Assembly (NCBI GenBank): GCA_009838735.1
Contig: VXQZ01000053.1
Location: 35,691 to 80,837, forward strand
Source of the DNA: Chloroflexota bacterium
GTDB taxonomy: Bacteria; Chloroflexota; Dehalococcoidia; Bin125
Reading direction: 5' to 3'
DNA: 45,147 bases
In this document: piece by piece, positions 1 to 7,762 of the stretch
Numbering within the stretch: position 1 is the first letter of the stretch
How the letters are laid out: the number at the start of each line of letters is the position of its first letter
The notes under the pieces: generated by a model
What the model saw: the letters and a program-made list of their open reading frames with translations, nothing else
Told to the model about the DNA's origin: nothing
Databases searched by the model: none
Position numbers and translations under genes: made by a program

Positions 1-120
1 TTATTTTTTTTTAATCCCCGGGGGGGGCCCTAATCTATTTTATTGGTTTGGCCCCACCCCGCGCGCCGGTCCGGGCGCGCGCGTCTGGGGCCCCCCCCCG
101 GAGATGTGCGTCGACTCGGA
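1..120. other. Homopolymer-rich window edge, probable assembly artefact
   Basis: The first 120 bases differ from everything that follows. A T-rich run is followed by a run of seven or more Gs, an AT-rich patch, then GC-only stretches and a run of nine or more Cs. No gene is visible. The sequence becomes ordinary high-GC coding DNA at 121, exactly at the stop codon of the binding-protein gene. This looks like an unreliable contig end rather than biology. Confidence 0.6.
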
Positions 121-2124
121 TTAGATCGGAGTCGCCGCCGGCGCCTGCCGGTCGGAGGCCGACGGATCGTCAAGGTCGAGGTAGTGCTCCATCGCCTGGA
201 GGCTGACCGCGAGGAAGTTCCAGCCTTCCTCGTCGGACTTCTTCTCGATCTTGTTGTAGTTGTAGCCAATCCACGGGTAGATGTAGTTGTAGCAAATGCT
301 GCGACCGAACTGCCCGCGCTCCATCACGTAATCCTGCACATCGCGGATCATCTGGAACGCGGTGTCGTAGTCCAGTTCCTGCTTGGCCGCGATCAGCGTC
401 TCGTCGATGTACGGATCCGAAACGTCCCAGTAGTTGGAGCCCGCGCCCGTGGTGAATGCGCCAATCATGTCGGCCCGCGCATCCGGGATCTCGATGTTCG
501 GGATCCAGCTGAAGAACGGGTCGAAGTCCTTGGCGATCCAGGACGGGATGATCTCCAGGTACGGCTTGGTGATGCCGTTGAACTGGTCCGTGTCGAAGGC
601 CTGGTTGAACATCTCGGCGATGATCCCCGGCGTCGCCGACCAGGCGGCGCGTGAGGCCCACAGCTCCGACGTCACCCAGTCGATCTGACCGAGCTCCGGC
701 CCGCCGGCGGCGTTCCAGAGCGCGCGGGCTTCTTCGATGTCGGCGTCCTTGTCGATCCGGTATCCGGGGATCGTCTCGAGGTCTTCCTGCGAGATCGTCC
801 AGGCTTCCTGCATCCACGAGACCGGACCCGAGACCTTGCCCAGCCCGTTGTGCAGCTGCTGAATCAGCTGACGCCGGTTGATCGCCAGGTCGATGGCGCG
901 CGTCAACCGCAGATCGTTCCAGGGCGCCTTGTTCGATGGCGTAAAGATCGCCACGGTATTGGCCACGCCCTGGAAGGTCAGGTACGTCTCGTCGATCAGA
1001 TCGTCGTGGATCGCGAAGATGGTGTTCGGATCCGGGTCGGTCATCGAATCGACCTGCTTCTGCTCGAACGCGATCCGATAGGCGTTCGGGTCCTGGAACG
1101 TCTGCACCCAGACCCAGCCGTCGAGATGCGGCTTGTCGGGTAGTCCGTAGAACGCGGGGTTCTGAACCGCCGAAATGCCCTCGCCCGGATCCCAGCGGGT
1201 CAGGATGTTTGGCCCGGTGCCGATCACCTTGGAGGCGTCAACCTCGGTGTACTGATCCTCCGTGCCGCCGACCAGTTCCGGCTGGTTAATCAGGTTGAAC
1301 TCGTTGGCGAAGCCCTGGACGAACGTCGCGTCCGGCTCAACCAGGTTGAGCGTGACGCTGTTGCCGGCCTGGTCGATCGTGGCGACGCCGCCCCAGTAGG
1401 CCGAGCGTCCGAAGTTGCCGGCCTCTTCGCCGCTCTCCAACAGCTTGTTGCGTTGGCGATCGATGTTCCAGACGATGTCTTGGGTGGTCAGCGCGCGACC
1501 AGGCGCGGCAGCCGGGTTGTTGGCCCCCGGACCCTCGCTATGCCAGTTCACACCCTCCCGAAGGTGCAGAACGACGGTCGTCGGGTCCGGTGTCTCCCAC
1601 GTCTCGGCCAGATCGCCGACCAGTTCGCCCGTATCGGGGTTGGAGAAGCGAAGCAGTTTCGACTGCACCCGAGCCAGAACCTGGAGCACCGGCGACGCAA
1701 CGGTCCGCTGCGCGTCATACGTCTCGTAGACGTTGGCCGACTGCTCGATCAGATATCCGCCGTACTTCTTGGTCGATGCGACCGCCGCCTGCTGTTGCGC
1801 AGCCTGCTGCTCGGCCTGTTCGTCTGCCGTCTGTTCCTGGGCCTCCTGCTGGGCGGCCTGTTGCGCAGCCTGCTGCTGATCCTGTTGCTGCATGGCCTGC
1901 TGCTGTTGCTGCTGCATGGCCTGCTGCTCGGCCTGCTGCTGCATAGCCTGCTGCTGTTGCTGCTGAACCTGCGCCGCGGCCTGCTGACTGTCGTCGTCAT
2001 CGTCGCCGCAACCGACCAGCGCCAGCCCGGCCGCGCCAACGCCGGCGCGAGCCGAGGCGCGCAGAATGCCACGCCGACTCATCCGTTTCCGGCCCATGCG
2101 CTGCCAGTAGGAACGCTCGCTCAT
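121..2124 (-). CDS. ABC transporter substrate-binding lipoprotein, family 5 (oligopeptide/nickel type), with Gln-rich linker
   Basis: Extracellular solute-binding protein of the peptide/nickel ABC class. It would capture a peptide-like or other organic solute at the membrane surface and hand it to a permease not in this window. The start at 2124 is chosen because an AGGAGG box lies seven bases upstream. From there the N-terminus has a twin-arginine motif SRRGIL (residues 16-21), a hydrophobic stretch and a lipobox LVGC (Cys39), followed by an acidic run. Residues about 46-115 are almost entirely Gln and Ala. The remainder, through about 667, is the SBP_bac_5 domain, with typical features such as GDLAETWE and DPTTVVLHLREGVNWH. 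The Tat plus lipobox start is common in Chloroflexota binding proteins. No permease or ATPase gene is adjacent, so the substrate cannot be inferred from context. Confidence 0.9.
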   Translation of the reverse strand: MSERSYWQRMGRKRMSRRGILRASARAGVGAAGLALVGCGDDDDDSQQAAAQVQQQQQQAMQQQAEQQAMQQQQQQAMQQQDQQQAAQQAAQQEAQEQTADEQAEQQAAQQQAAVASTKKYGGYLIEQSANVYETYDAQRTVASPVLQVLARVQSKLLRFSNPDTGELVGDLAETWETPDPTTVVLHLREGVNWHSEGPGANNPAAAPGRALTTQDIVWNIDRQRNKLLESGEEAGNFGRSAYWGGVATIDQAGNSVTLNLVEPDATFVQGFANEFNLINQPELVGGTEDQYTEVDASKVIGTGPNILTRWDPGEGISAVQNPAFYGLPDKPHLDGWVWVQTFQDPNAYRIAFEQKQVDSMTDPDPNTIFAIHDDLIDETYLTFQGVANTVAIFTPSNKAPWNDLRLTRAIDLAINRRQLIQQLHNGLGKVSGPVSWMQEAWTISQEDLETIPGYRIDKDADIEEARALWNAAGGPELGQIDWVTSELWASRAAWSATPGIIAEMFNQAFDTDQFNGITKPYLEIIPSWIAKDFDPFFSWIPNIEIPDARADMIGAFTTGAGSNYWDVSDPYIDETLIAAKQELDYDTAFQMIRDVQDYVMERGQFGRSICYNYIYPWIGYNYNKIEKKSDEEGWNFLAVSLQAMEHYLDLDDPSASDRQAPAATPI

Positions 2125-2242
2125 CGTTTTCCTCCTGTACTCAGCCTCCGCCCCGCCGACGGATTTGCTGGTATCGCGCAACGATACATGAGAAGCGGGC
2201 TACTGTAACTCAGTTGTCACGCGCGACCGAAGGATTGCTTGG

Positions 2243-2560
2243 ATGCCCAGAGCAGTGAGAGAACTGACCCTGCGAGCGGTGCCGATCTGGGTGTTGCGGC
2301 AGTACCTGGAACAGCTCGGCGCCGTGGATTCCAAGCCGCCGCCACCCGGCCCAACCGACCCCGACGCAGTCGTCACCCCGGACGGCGCCATGTCTGGCGA
2401 CGGCTGGACCGTCCTCTGGCGGACCGAACAGCGCCCCATGCACCCTCGCCTGCCGACCAAGATGGATGAGCACTACTTCGTCTTCACCGCCGAAACGGAG
2501 GAGGCGCTCGAAGCACTGATCGACCGCTTCATGCTCAAGGCCCAGCGCGGGGGCGGCTGA
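2243..2560 (+). CDS. Small conserved-looking protein of unknown function
   Basis: Protein of 105 aa, divergent from the binding-protein gene 118 bp away. It starts at an ATG with an AGGA-like box about ten bases upstream. The N-terminal segment (residues 1-30, VRELTLRAVPIWVLRQYLEQLG) looks like a strand followed by an amphipathic helix. A Pro-rich loop follows, then a GDGWTVLWR strand and a helix near the end (EEALEALIDRFML). This suggests a compact alpha/beta fold. I considered a DUF1952-like assignment but cannot support it without a profile search. There is no signal peptide or membrane segment. It is single-cistron because a repeat tract follows. Confidence 0.65.
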   Translation: MPRAVRELTLRAVPIWVLRQYLEQLGAVDSKPPPPGPTDPDAVVTPDGAMSGDGWTVLWRTEQRPMHPRLPTKMDEHYFVFTAETEEALEALIDRFMLKAQRGGG

Positions 2561-2690
2561 GCTGTGCACATCGCAACTCCTTCTCGAGGAGGGCGATCGG
2601 GTAACGTCAGAACATACGACCGAATATCGAGACAAGCCGCCCGCCCCATGCAACAGCACTCCGACACAATCCGACTCGCAGCCAGCCAAG

Positions 2691-2842
2691 TCCGCACAAC
2701 CCCGCACAACCCCGCCCACGATCGAACACAATCGTCCAAATCCGAACAGAATCGTCCAGAATCGAACAAATCCGAACGATGTCGGCGAACAAAATCGTGC
2801 CAAAATCGCACAAAACCGCACCAAAACTGTCCAAAACTGTCC
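2691..2842. repeat. 10-bp-periodic degenerate repeat with helically phased A-tracts
   Basis: Between the small gene ending at 2560 and the CaiB gene at 3039 there is no gene. From about 2691 to 2780 the sequence is a run of imperfect decamers with exact 10-bp spacing (examples: TCCGCACAAC, ATCGAACACA, ATCGTCCAAA, TCCGAACAGA, ATCGAACAAA). From 2791 four-A runs begin at 2791, 2802, 2812, 2823 and 2833, that is every 10 or 11 bases. The plus strand is strongly A/C biased. Related arrays lie at 20911-21020 (opposite orientation) and inside the gene at 30300-31217. The ORFs read through this stretch are low-complexity and not credible. Confidence 0.75.
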
Positions 2843-3038
2843 ACCCTCAAACCACGATCGCCTGCAAAACACTGGAGTTCATCCAAAATGCGCCGCCGCG
2901 AAAAAAAATTGCCCAAACCTCGCCAGATTCCCCACCCACGAGGTCGATAGCCACGATCGCTCCGATCCCAACCTCAACGGCCAAGCGGGTCTGCCAGACC
3001 TATCATGGCGCTGAACGCAACCGCCCCTGGAGGCCGAC

Positions 3039-4256
3039 ATGCCCGGACCGCTTGATGGTGTACGAGTCTTTGACCTGACCCTCTGGATGGTCGGCCCCTG
3101 GGCGTCCACGCAGCTCGGCGCCCTCGGCGCGGATGTGATCCACATCGAGCAGCCGTCGATCGATCCTCGCACCCTCGGAGCCGGCGTCCCGCCGACCATC
3201 AACGGCACTTCAATCGGCTACATGACCTGGAACCAGAACAAGCGCGGGCTGTTCCTCGATCTCAAGTCGGCCGCCGACCGGCAGACCGCCTACGAACTGC
3301 TGCAGACCTGCGACGTCTTCCTGATCAACATGCGACCGGGCGCAGCCGAGCGCATGGGCGTCGGCTACGAACAGGTCAAAGCCGTCAATCCCGACATCAT
3401 CTACACCGCCATCACCGGCTGGGGCGAGGTCGGGCCGATGCGCGACAAGCCCGGCGCCGACGTCCAGGCCCAGTACTTCACCGGCTTCTGGTCGGTCAGC
3501 GGAGCCGAGGGCGGTCGGCCCGAGGTCTACCGGCACATGGCCCAGATCGACGCGACCACCGGAAACGTCGCCGCCCAGGCCGTGCTCATGGGACTGCTGG
3601 CGCGCAAGCGGACCGGCAAGGGACAGCGCATCCACGTCGGCATGCTGCGCGCAGGCATGGCCCTGCAAAGCGGCCGGATCGCCGAGTACCTCAGCACGGG
3701 AGACCTGCATCAACCCCAGGGCTCGGCCGCCTTTGCCACCGCGCCCGATCAGGCCTTCCAGTGTCAGTGGGGCGACTGGATCGGTGTTTCCGTCACCAGC
3801 GAAGACGAATGGCAGCGCTTCGCCGCCGTGATGCGCGAGTCGGAGGCCGAGGTCGAAGGAATTGATGATCTGGCGACCGATCCGCGCTGGAGCACCAACC
3901 GAGACCGCGTCGCCCGGCGCACCGAGCTGGCAACCATGCTGCAGGCCGGATTCTTCCAGCGCCCCAGGCATTACTGGATGCTGAGGCTCAGCGCCGCAGG
4001 AGTTCCCTGTGGCTACCCGATCTCCTTCGAGACCCTGCAGCATCACGCCCAGGCCATAGAGAATCACTACCTGCGCGAGGTCGAGACCTCAGGCTGGGGC
4101 AACGTCTGGACCGGCGGCGCGCCCTGGGAATTCTCCCGCACGTCCGCTCGATGGTTCGGCGCCTGTCTGCCCGGCGAGCACACCGGCGAGATCCTCGACG
4201 AGCTGGCCGCACGAAGAGCGACCGCAGACGAACCCACACCGGTGATCGGCGATTAG
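3039..4256 (+). CDS. CaiB/BaiF (class III) CoA transferase, first of a tandem pair
   Basis: Class III CoA transferase of 405 aa, which would move CoA between acyl-CoA and a free carboxylic acid. The N-terminal signature is visible (LDGVRVFDLT, then LGALGADVIHIEQP at about 27-40). The likely nucleophile is Asp171 in HMAQIDATTGN, corresponding to the catalytic Asp of formyl-CoA transferase. The start ATG at 3039 has GGAGG six bases upstream. One base separates its stop from the GTG of the next CoA transferase, so the two are almost certainly co-translated. Family knowledge: some CaiB enzymes act as two-gene heteromers, for example BbsEF and the Chloroflexus succinyl-CoA:malate transferase. The acid substrate cannot be read from sequence. 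Confidence 0.9.
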   Translation: MPGPLDGVRVFDLTLWMVGPWASTQLGALGADVIHIEQPSIDPRTLGAGVPPTINGTSIGYMTWNQNKRGLFLDLKSAADRQTAYELLQTCDVFLINMRPGAAERMGVGYEQVKAVNPDIIYTAITGWGEVGPMRDKPGADVQAQYFTGFWSVSGAEGGRPEVYRHMAQIDATTGNVAAQAVLMGLLARKRTGKGQRIHVGMLRAGMALQSGRIAEYLSTGDLHQPQGSAAFATAPDQAFQCQWGDWIGVSVTSEDEWQRFAAVMRESEAEVEGIDDLATDPRWSTNRDRVARRTELATMLQAGFFQRPRHYWMLRLSAAGVPCGYPISFETLQHHAQAIENHYLREVETSGWGNVWTGGAPWEFSRTSARWFGACLPGEHTGEILDELAARRATADEPTPVIGD

Positions 4257-4257
4257 G

Positions 4258-5445
4258 GTGCCGGGACCGCTCGACGGATTTCGCGTCGTTGAAATCGCCG
4301 AGGGCGTCGCCGGGCCCTACACCGCCATGTCGCTGGGCGACGCTGGCTCGGACGTCATCAAGATCGAGCCGCCGCAGGGCGATCGTTCGAGAGGCTGGGC
4401 GCCATCCCTCGACAGCGCTTCACCAGTCTTCCGAACCCTCAATCGGAGCAAGCGCGGAATCGTGCTCGACTGGTCGTCCGAGCAAGACATCGAAACTGCC
4501 CGACGCCTGCTCGCGCAGGCGGACGTCGCCGTCGTCGACAAGTACGGCTTGCCGCCGGAACTGGGCTGGGAACGCCTCAATGCTCCCGGCCTCGTCTACT
4601 GCGCCATCTCCGGCTTCGGCCCGCAAGGACCCTGGGCCGACCGGCCCGCCTCGGAGTTAGGCACCCAGATGGCCAGCGAGGCGACATCGTCGCTCGGCAA
4701 CCTGGGCGAGCCGCCGGTTCGTCACGGCAGCGACATCGGATCCGTGTTCGCGGCGAACAACGCCATCCAGGCGATCTGCGCTGCGCTCTACGCCCGAGAC
4801 GACAGCGATCCGTCGAACCCCACCGGTGGACAACGGGTCGAGGTCTCGCTCTTCGGCAGCCTGATCGCGATGCGCTCAACCCTCTGGGTGGCGCTCTCCA
4901 ATCCCGACGAATGGTGGGGGTTCCATCTCGACAGCTACGTCAAGCCCCCCGATCACGGCTACCAGTGCCGCGACCTGCCAATCTACTTCTCCCTGGCCCG
5001 GATCCGAGGCGAGGCATTCGATTCCTTGATCGACGAACTGGGCATGGATTGGGCGCGCGAGCATCCCGACTACGAAAAACTGCGCACCGACGGAGCCGGT
5101 GGAGCAGGTCGCTACGCCGCCGAACTCAAGCCGCTCTGGGAACGAGGCTTCGCCAACTTCAACGCCGACCGGGTAATGGAGATCGTCGAGCGCCACGGAG
5201 GCTGGGCCTTCCCCATGCACGACTACGAACGCCTCAGCAACGATCCGCAAGTGGCGGCCGTCGGCGCAATCATCGACCTGGAACAGTCCGACGGTTCACT
5301 CATGAGTCAGATCGCGCCACCCTGGGACTTCGAAGGAACCCCCGTCCCAACCCCAACCCGCCCGGTGCCGAAGCTCGGTGAGCACCAGTCGGAGGTGCTG
5401 AGGGAGTTGTCACCGAATGCGACACCACCTAAAATCGGCACATAG
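4258..5445 (+). CDS. CaiB/BaiF (class III) CoA transferase, second of a tandem pair
   Basis: A 395-aa paralogue starting with GTG one base after the stop of the preceding CoA transferase. It begins MPGPLDGFRVVEIAEGVAGP and carries SDVIKIEPPQGD at 31-42. The likely catalytic Asp is Asp159 in RHGSDIGSVF. The first ten residues are nearly identical to those of its neighbour, but the rest diverges, so this is an old duplication. Both copies keep an Asp at the nucleophile position, whereas in BbsEF-type heteromers only one subunit is catalytic. They could form a heteromer or two enzymes with different substrates. No other catabolic gene is in the same transcription unit except possibly the tiny ORF just downstream. 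Confidence 0.88.
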   Translation: MPGPLDGFRVVEIAEGVAGPYTAMSLGDAGSDVIKIEPPQGDRSRGWAPSLDSASPVFRTLNRSKRGIVLDWSSEQDIETARRLLAQADVAVVDKYGLPPELGWERLNAPGLVYCAISGFGPQGPWADRPASELGTQMASEATSSLGNLGEPPVRHGSDIGSVFAANNAIQAICAALYARDDSDPSNPTGGQRVEVSLFGSLIAMRSTLWVALSNPDEWWGFHLDSYVKPPDHGYQCRDLPIYFSLARIRGEAFDSLIDELGMDWAREHPDYEKLRTDGAGGAGRYAAELKPLWERGFANFNADRVMEIVERHGGWAFPMHDYERLSNDPQVAAVGAIIDLEQSDGSLMSQIAPPWDFEGTPVPTPTRPVPKLGEHQSEVLRELSPNATPPKIGT

Positions 5446-5457
5446 GGAGTGTTGTTG

Positions 5458-5571
5458 ATGGCCTCAAACAAAGGTGCTGGAGTAAGTCCGAAGGAGGATC
5501 CGCCGAAATCTTCGGTTGGACGAAACGTGCCGCCGCCGCTGCCAAAGACTCCAACAAAGCGCGGCCCTTAG
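5458..5571 (+). CDS. Possible 37-aa basic, proline-rich small protein
   Basis: A short ORF starting ATG at 5458, 12 bp after the second CoA transferase, with GGGAG about nine bases upstream. It is 37 aa, rich in Pro, Lys and Gly, without Cys or hydrophobic segments, and probably disordered (MASNKGAGVSPKEDPP at the start). It ends at 5571, 37 bp before the convergent membrane-protein gene ends. Position and ribosome binding site support translation. Composition and length give no function. It could also be chance. Confidence 0.4.
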   Translation: MASNKGAGVSPKEDPPKSSVGRNVPPPLPKTPTKRGP

Positions 5572-5608
5572 CGCTCGTCACACCATCCGAGTCCCGCAGA
5601 TTGCCGAG

Positions 5609-6133
5609 TCAGAAGGCTCCTGCGACTATCGTGGCGACCAGCAGCGCGAGCTGAACTCCCAACATGAGAATGGAGCTTCTCAGCCAGCGGCTACGTTCGT
5701 TGATGACTCTCTGATTGTCTGAGAATCCATCGACGAGCGTCTCCAGCGCTGCATCCTGAAGTTGCTGCCGAGAGGATCCCGCATAGTCGAATGCCATCCT
5801 GACGACATTCACGCCGGTATCGATAGTGTTGCTTCGATATGCCCACCAGCACAAGCCCCATTCGATCACAGAGGCGGCGAATGCAATCAGTGTGAAAATG
5901 GCGACCGTCTCCACGGCGAACGCAACTTCGCCGATGATTCCCGTGGCGGAGACGATGAGAACGCTGACAGTGAACACGGTCGCAATGCGAACGTCCTGCG
6001 AGTCCATGAACTTGATTTGCTCTTGTACTCTTTGCCGCGCCTCTGTCAGCAGATACGATCTGGCTTCTTCATCGAAATGCGCCTCGGACCAACCGCGTTC
6101 GAGCTGCTGAAGCTCGCCGTTCATCTCGCTCAC
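5609..6133 (-). CDS. Small membrane protein with three predicted TM segments, Pycsar-effector/SLATT-like layout
   Basis: Protein of 174 aa (165 if the internal ATG at 6124 is used). The N-terminal amphipathic helix (about 15-45) is followed by two hydrophobic segments (about 50-70 and 72-95), a soluble helical stretch (100-150) and a C-terminal membrane helix (154-172). This order, and the motif FMDSQDVRIATVF just before TM1, resemble small bacterial membrane effectors such as SLATT or PycTM proteins. No nucleotide cyclase or CD-NTase is nearby, so a defence role is not established. The GTG start overlaps the stop of the DUF35 gene as GTGA, which places it at the end of that operon. Its GC content looks lower than that of neighbouring genes, hinting at a separate origin. 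Confidence 0.75.
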   Translation of the reverse strand: MSEMNGELQQLERGWSEAHFDEEARSYLLTEARQRVQEQIKFMDSQDVRIATVFTVSVLIVSATGIIGEVAFAVETVAIFTLIAFAASVIEWGLCWWAYRSNTIDTGVNVVRMAFDYAGSSRQQLQDAALETLVDGFSDNQRVINERSRWLRSSILMLGVQLALLVATIVAGAF

Positions 6134-6570
6134 GTCCGCGCCGGCCGAAAGACCGGCAGCGTGATCTCGTCGTTGACCTTGCGGAAATCGACCTCGACGG
6201 CGAGGTCGCAGCTGACGTCCTGGTCCTCAATCTCGACCAGGGTCGAGTACATATAGGGACCCTCTTCGAGCTTGATCAGCGCGACGGTGTAGGGGTACTC
6301 GTCGGGCGACCAGCCGGGGAAGTACTTCTGCCACATCCGGATCCACGACCAGACCGTTCCGTGACCGGAGATCGGCCGCCATTCCCAGTCATCTTGCAGG
6401 CATCTCGGACATGCCTCGGCCGGAGGGAACCAGGGCAGATCGCAAATGTTGCAGAACTGGATTTGAAGAATGCCCTCCCGGCAGCCGTCCCAAAACGGCT
6501 TGGTCAGTTCGAGCACCGGCGGCAGCGGCTTGTCGTAACTGAGTTCCGGAGCTTGCGATTCGGTGGCCAT
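6130..6570 (-). CDS. DUF35 zinc-ribbon/OB-fold protein, partner of the thiolase-like protein
   Basis: Protein of 146 aa with a rubredoxin-like zinc ribbon: Cys40, Cys43, Cys54 and Cys57 (CNIC...CPRC). An OB-fold with the typical GTVWSW and PYTVALIKLEEG strands follows. The start at 6570 is chosen because its ATG overlaps the stop of the upstream thiolase-like gene by one base (TGATG). Longer reading upstream is an Arg-rich shadow of that gene. DUF35 proteins form complexes with thiolase-fold proteins, for example ChsH2/Ltp2 in steroid side-chain cleavage or the archaeal HMG-CoA synthase complex. Here it would serve the adjacent gene, positioning acyl-CoA substrates. The exact reaction is unknown. 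Confidence 0.9.
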   Translation of the reverse strand: MATESQAPELSYDKPLPPVLELTKPFWDGCREGILQIQFCNICDLPWFPPAEACPRCLQDDWEWRPISGHGTVWSWIRMWQKYFPGWSPDEYPYTVALIKLEEGPYMYSTLVEIEDQDVSCDLAVEVDFRKVNDEITLPVFRPART

Positions 6571-7745
6571 CAGTTGTCTCGCTTCAGTATGTGTCCGGTC
6601 GCCAGAGGTGCGGCGCAGGCGTAGAGGCCATATTGCGCGTCGTTGACCTGGCGGTCGCCGCATTCCTGCCGCAGCTGCCGAACCGCTTCGACGTGCAGGG
6701 CCCAGCCCTGCATGTAGGACTCGCTGGTATGTCCGCCGCCTGTGTTGAGCGGCAGCTCGCCGTGCAGTCCGATCCGCTCAGGCGAAATCCAGTCGCCGCC
6801 TTCACCTGGTTCGCAGAAGCCCATGCCCTCGAGCGTGAACAGCATCGTCGGTGTGAAGTTGTCGTAGAGCTGCGCGAACGCCAGATCCTCGCGCTGCGCC
6901 TCTGAGTTCGCGAAGAGATCGTCGGCAATCTGCGACATCGGCTCATGCCAGAAGTCGTCGGCGACGTAGACCGGTGTGATGTCCGAGGCCTGGGAGGTCG
7001 CGTGGATCAGCACGGGAGTGTGCTTCAGATCGCGAGCGCGCTCGGCTGATGTGACGATGAAGCAGACGCCGCCATCATTGATCAGGCAGTAATCGAGGAG
7101 GCAAAGAGGCTCGGCGATGTAGCGCGCGCCGTGATAGTCATCCATCGTGATCGGTCGCTGCATGACGGCATTGGGATTGAGCGCTGCGTTGGCGCGGTTG
7201 GAGATGGCCAGATGGCCGAGCGGCTCGGTTGTGGTGCCGTAGCGGTACTGATGACGCCGGAACATCATCGACGTGACCGCGCCCGGAGAGGTCATTCCAT
7301 ACGGCGCTTCAAACATCGCCTGGGTGGAGATGCCTCGGCTCTCCCCGCCGTACTTCGCTCCGGCCGAACGCCCGTTGTTGCCGTAGATACAGGCCACCAC
7401 GTCGGCCATGCCGTTGGCGACGGCCAGCGCCGCGTACTGCAACGCAATCCCGGATTGCCGGCCCTCGCCCGGCAACACGTTGGCGAACCGAGGATGGCGC
7501 AGACCGATCATCTCGCACATGCGGCCATAGTGCGGCAGCCGTGAGACGATCACGCCGTCAACATCCGTGCGCTTGAGCCCGGCGTCTTTGAGCGCCTCGC
7601 GGAAGGCGATCAGGCCCAGTTCATAGGCCGATCGCTCGGGATCGAGGTCGCGGTAGATCGCGCCGAACTCAGTGGTGCCGACGCCAACGATCGCTGTCTT
7701 GTCCTGCAGATTGCGCAGCGCGCTGCGGTCAGGTTGATCGGTCAT
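6570..7745 (-). CDS. Thiolase-superfamily protein (SCP-x/Ltp2-like) lacking the nucleophilic Cys
   Basis: Protein of 391 aa with a thiolase fold: an N-terminal strand KTAIVGVGTTEFG and a C-terminal NTGGGHTSES loop with His339. The position where degradative thiolases carry the nucleophile Cys reads GEGRQSG (about 93-99), so the usual acyl-enzyme chemistry is unlikely. With DUF35 directly downstream and coupled by a one-base overlap, it matches the SCP-x/Ltp2 group. Characterised Ltp2 proteins in that group are retro-aldolases acting on CoA thioesters in steroid side-chain breakdown. Seventeen bases separate it from the upstream amidohydrolase, so all belong to one unit. Whether it cleaves or forms a C-C bond here is inference. 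Confidence 0.88.
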   Translation of the reverse strand: MTDQPDRSALRNLQDKTAIVGVGTTEFGAIYRDLDPERSAYELGLIAFREALKDAGLKRTDVDGVIVSRLPHYGRMCEMIGLRHPRFANVLPGEGRQSGIALQYAALAVANGMADVVACIYGNNGRSAGAKYGGESRGISTQAMFEAPYGMTSPGAVTSMMFRRHQYRYGTTTEPLGHLAISNRANAALNPNAVMQRPITMDDYHGARYIAEPLCLLDYCLINDGGVCFIVTSAERARDLKHTPVLIHATSQASDITPVYVADDFWHEPMSQIADDLFANSEAQREDLAFAQLYDNFTPTMLFTLEGMGFCEPGEGGDWISPERIGLHGELPLNTGGGHTSESYMQGWALHVEAVRQLRQECGDRQVNDAQYGLYACAAPLATGHILKRDN

Positions 7746-7762
7746 GCAGCGAGTCTAGGAGG

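Noticed and set aside
2691-2842. CRISPR array
   Set aside because: Units are about 10 bp, degenerate and without spacers; no cas genes are present.
5609-6133. Pycsar defence system
   Set aside because: Only an effector-like membrane protein is present; no cyclase gene is adjacent.
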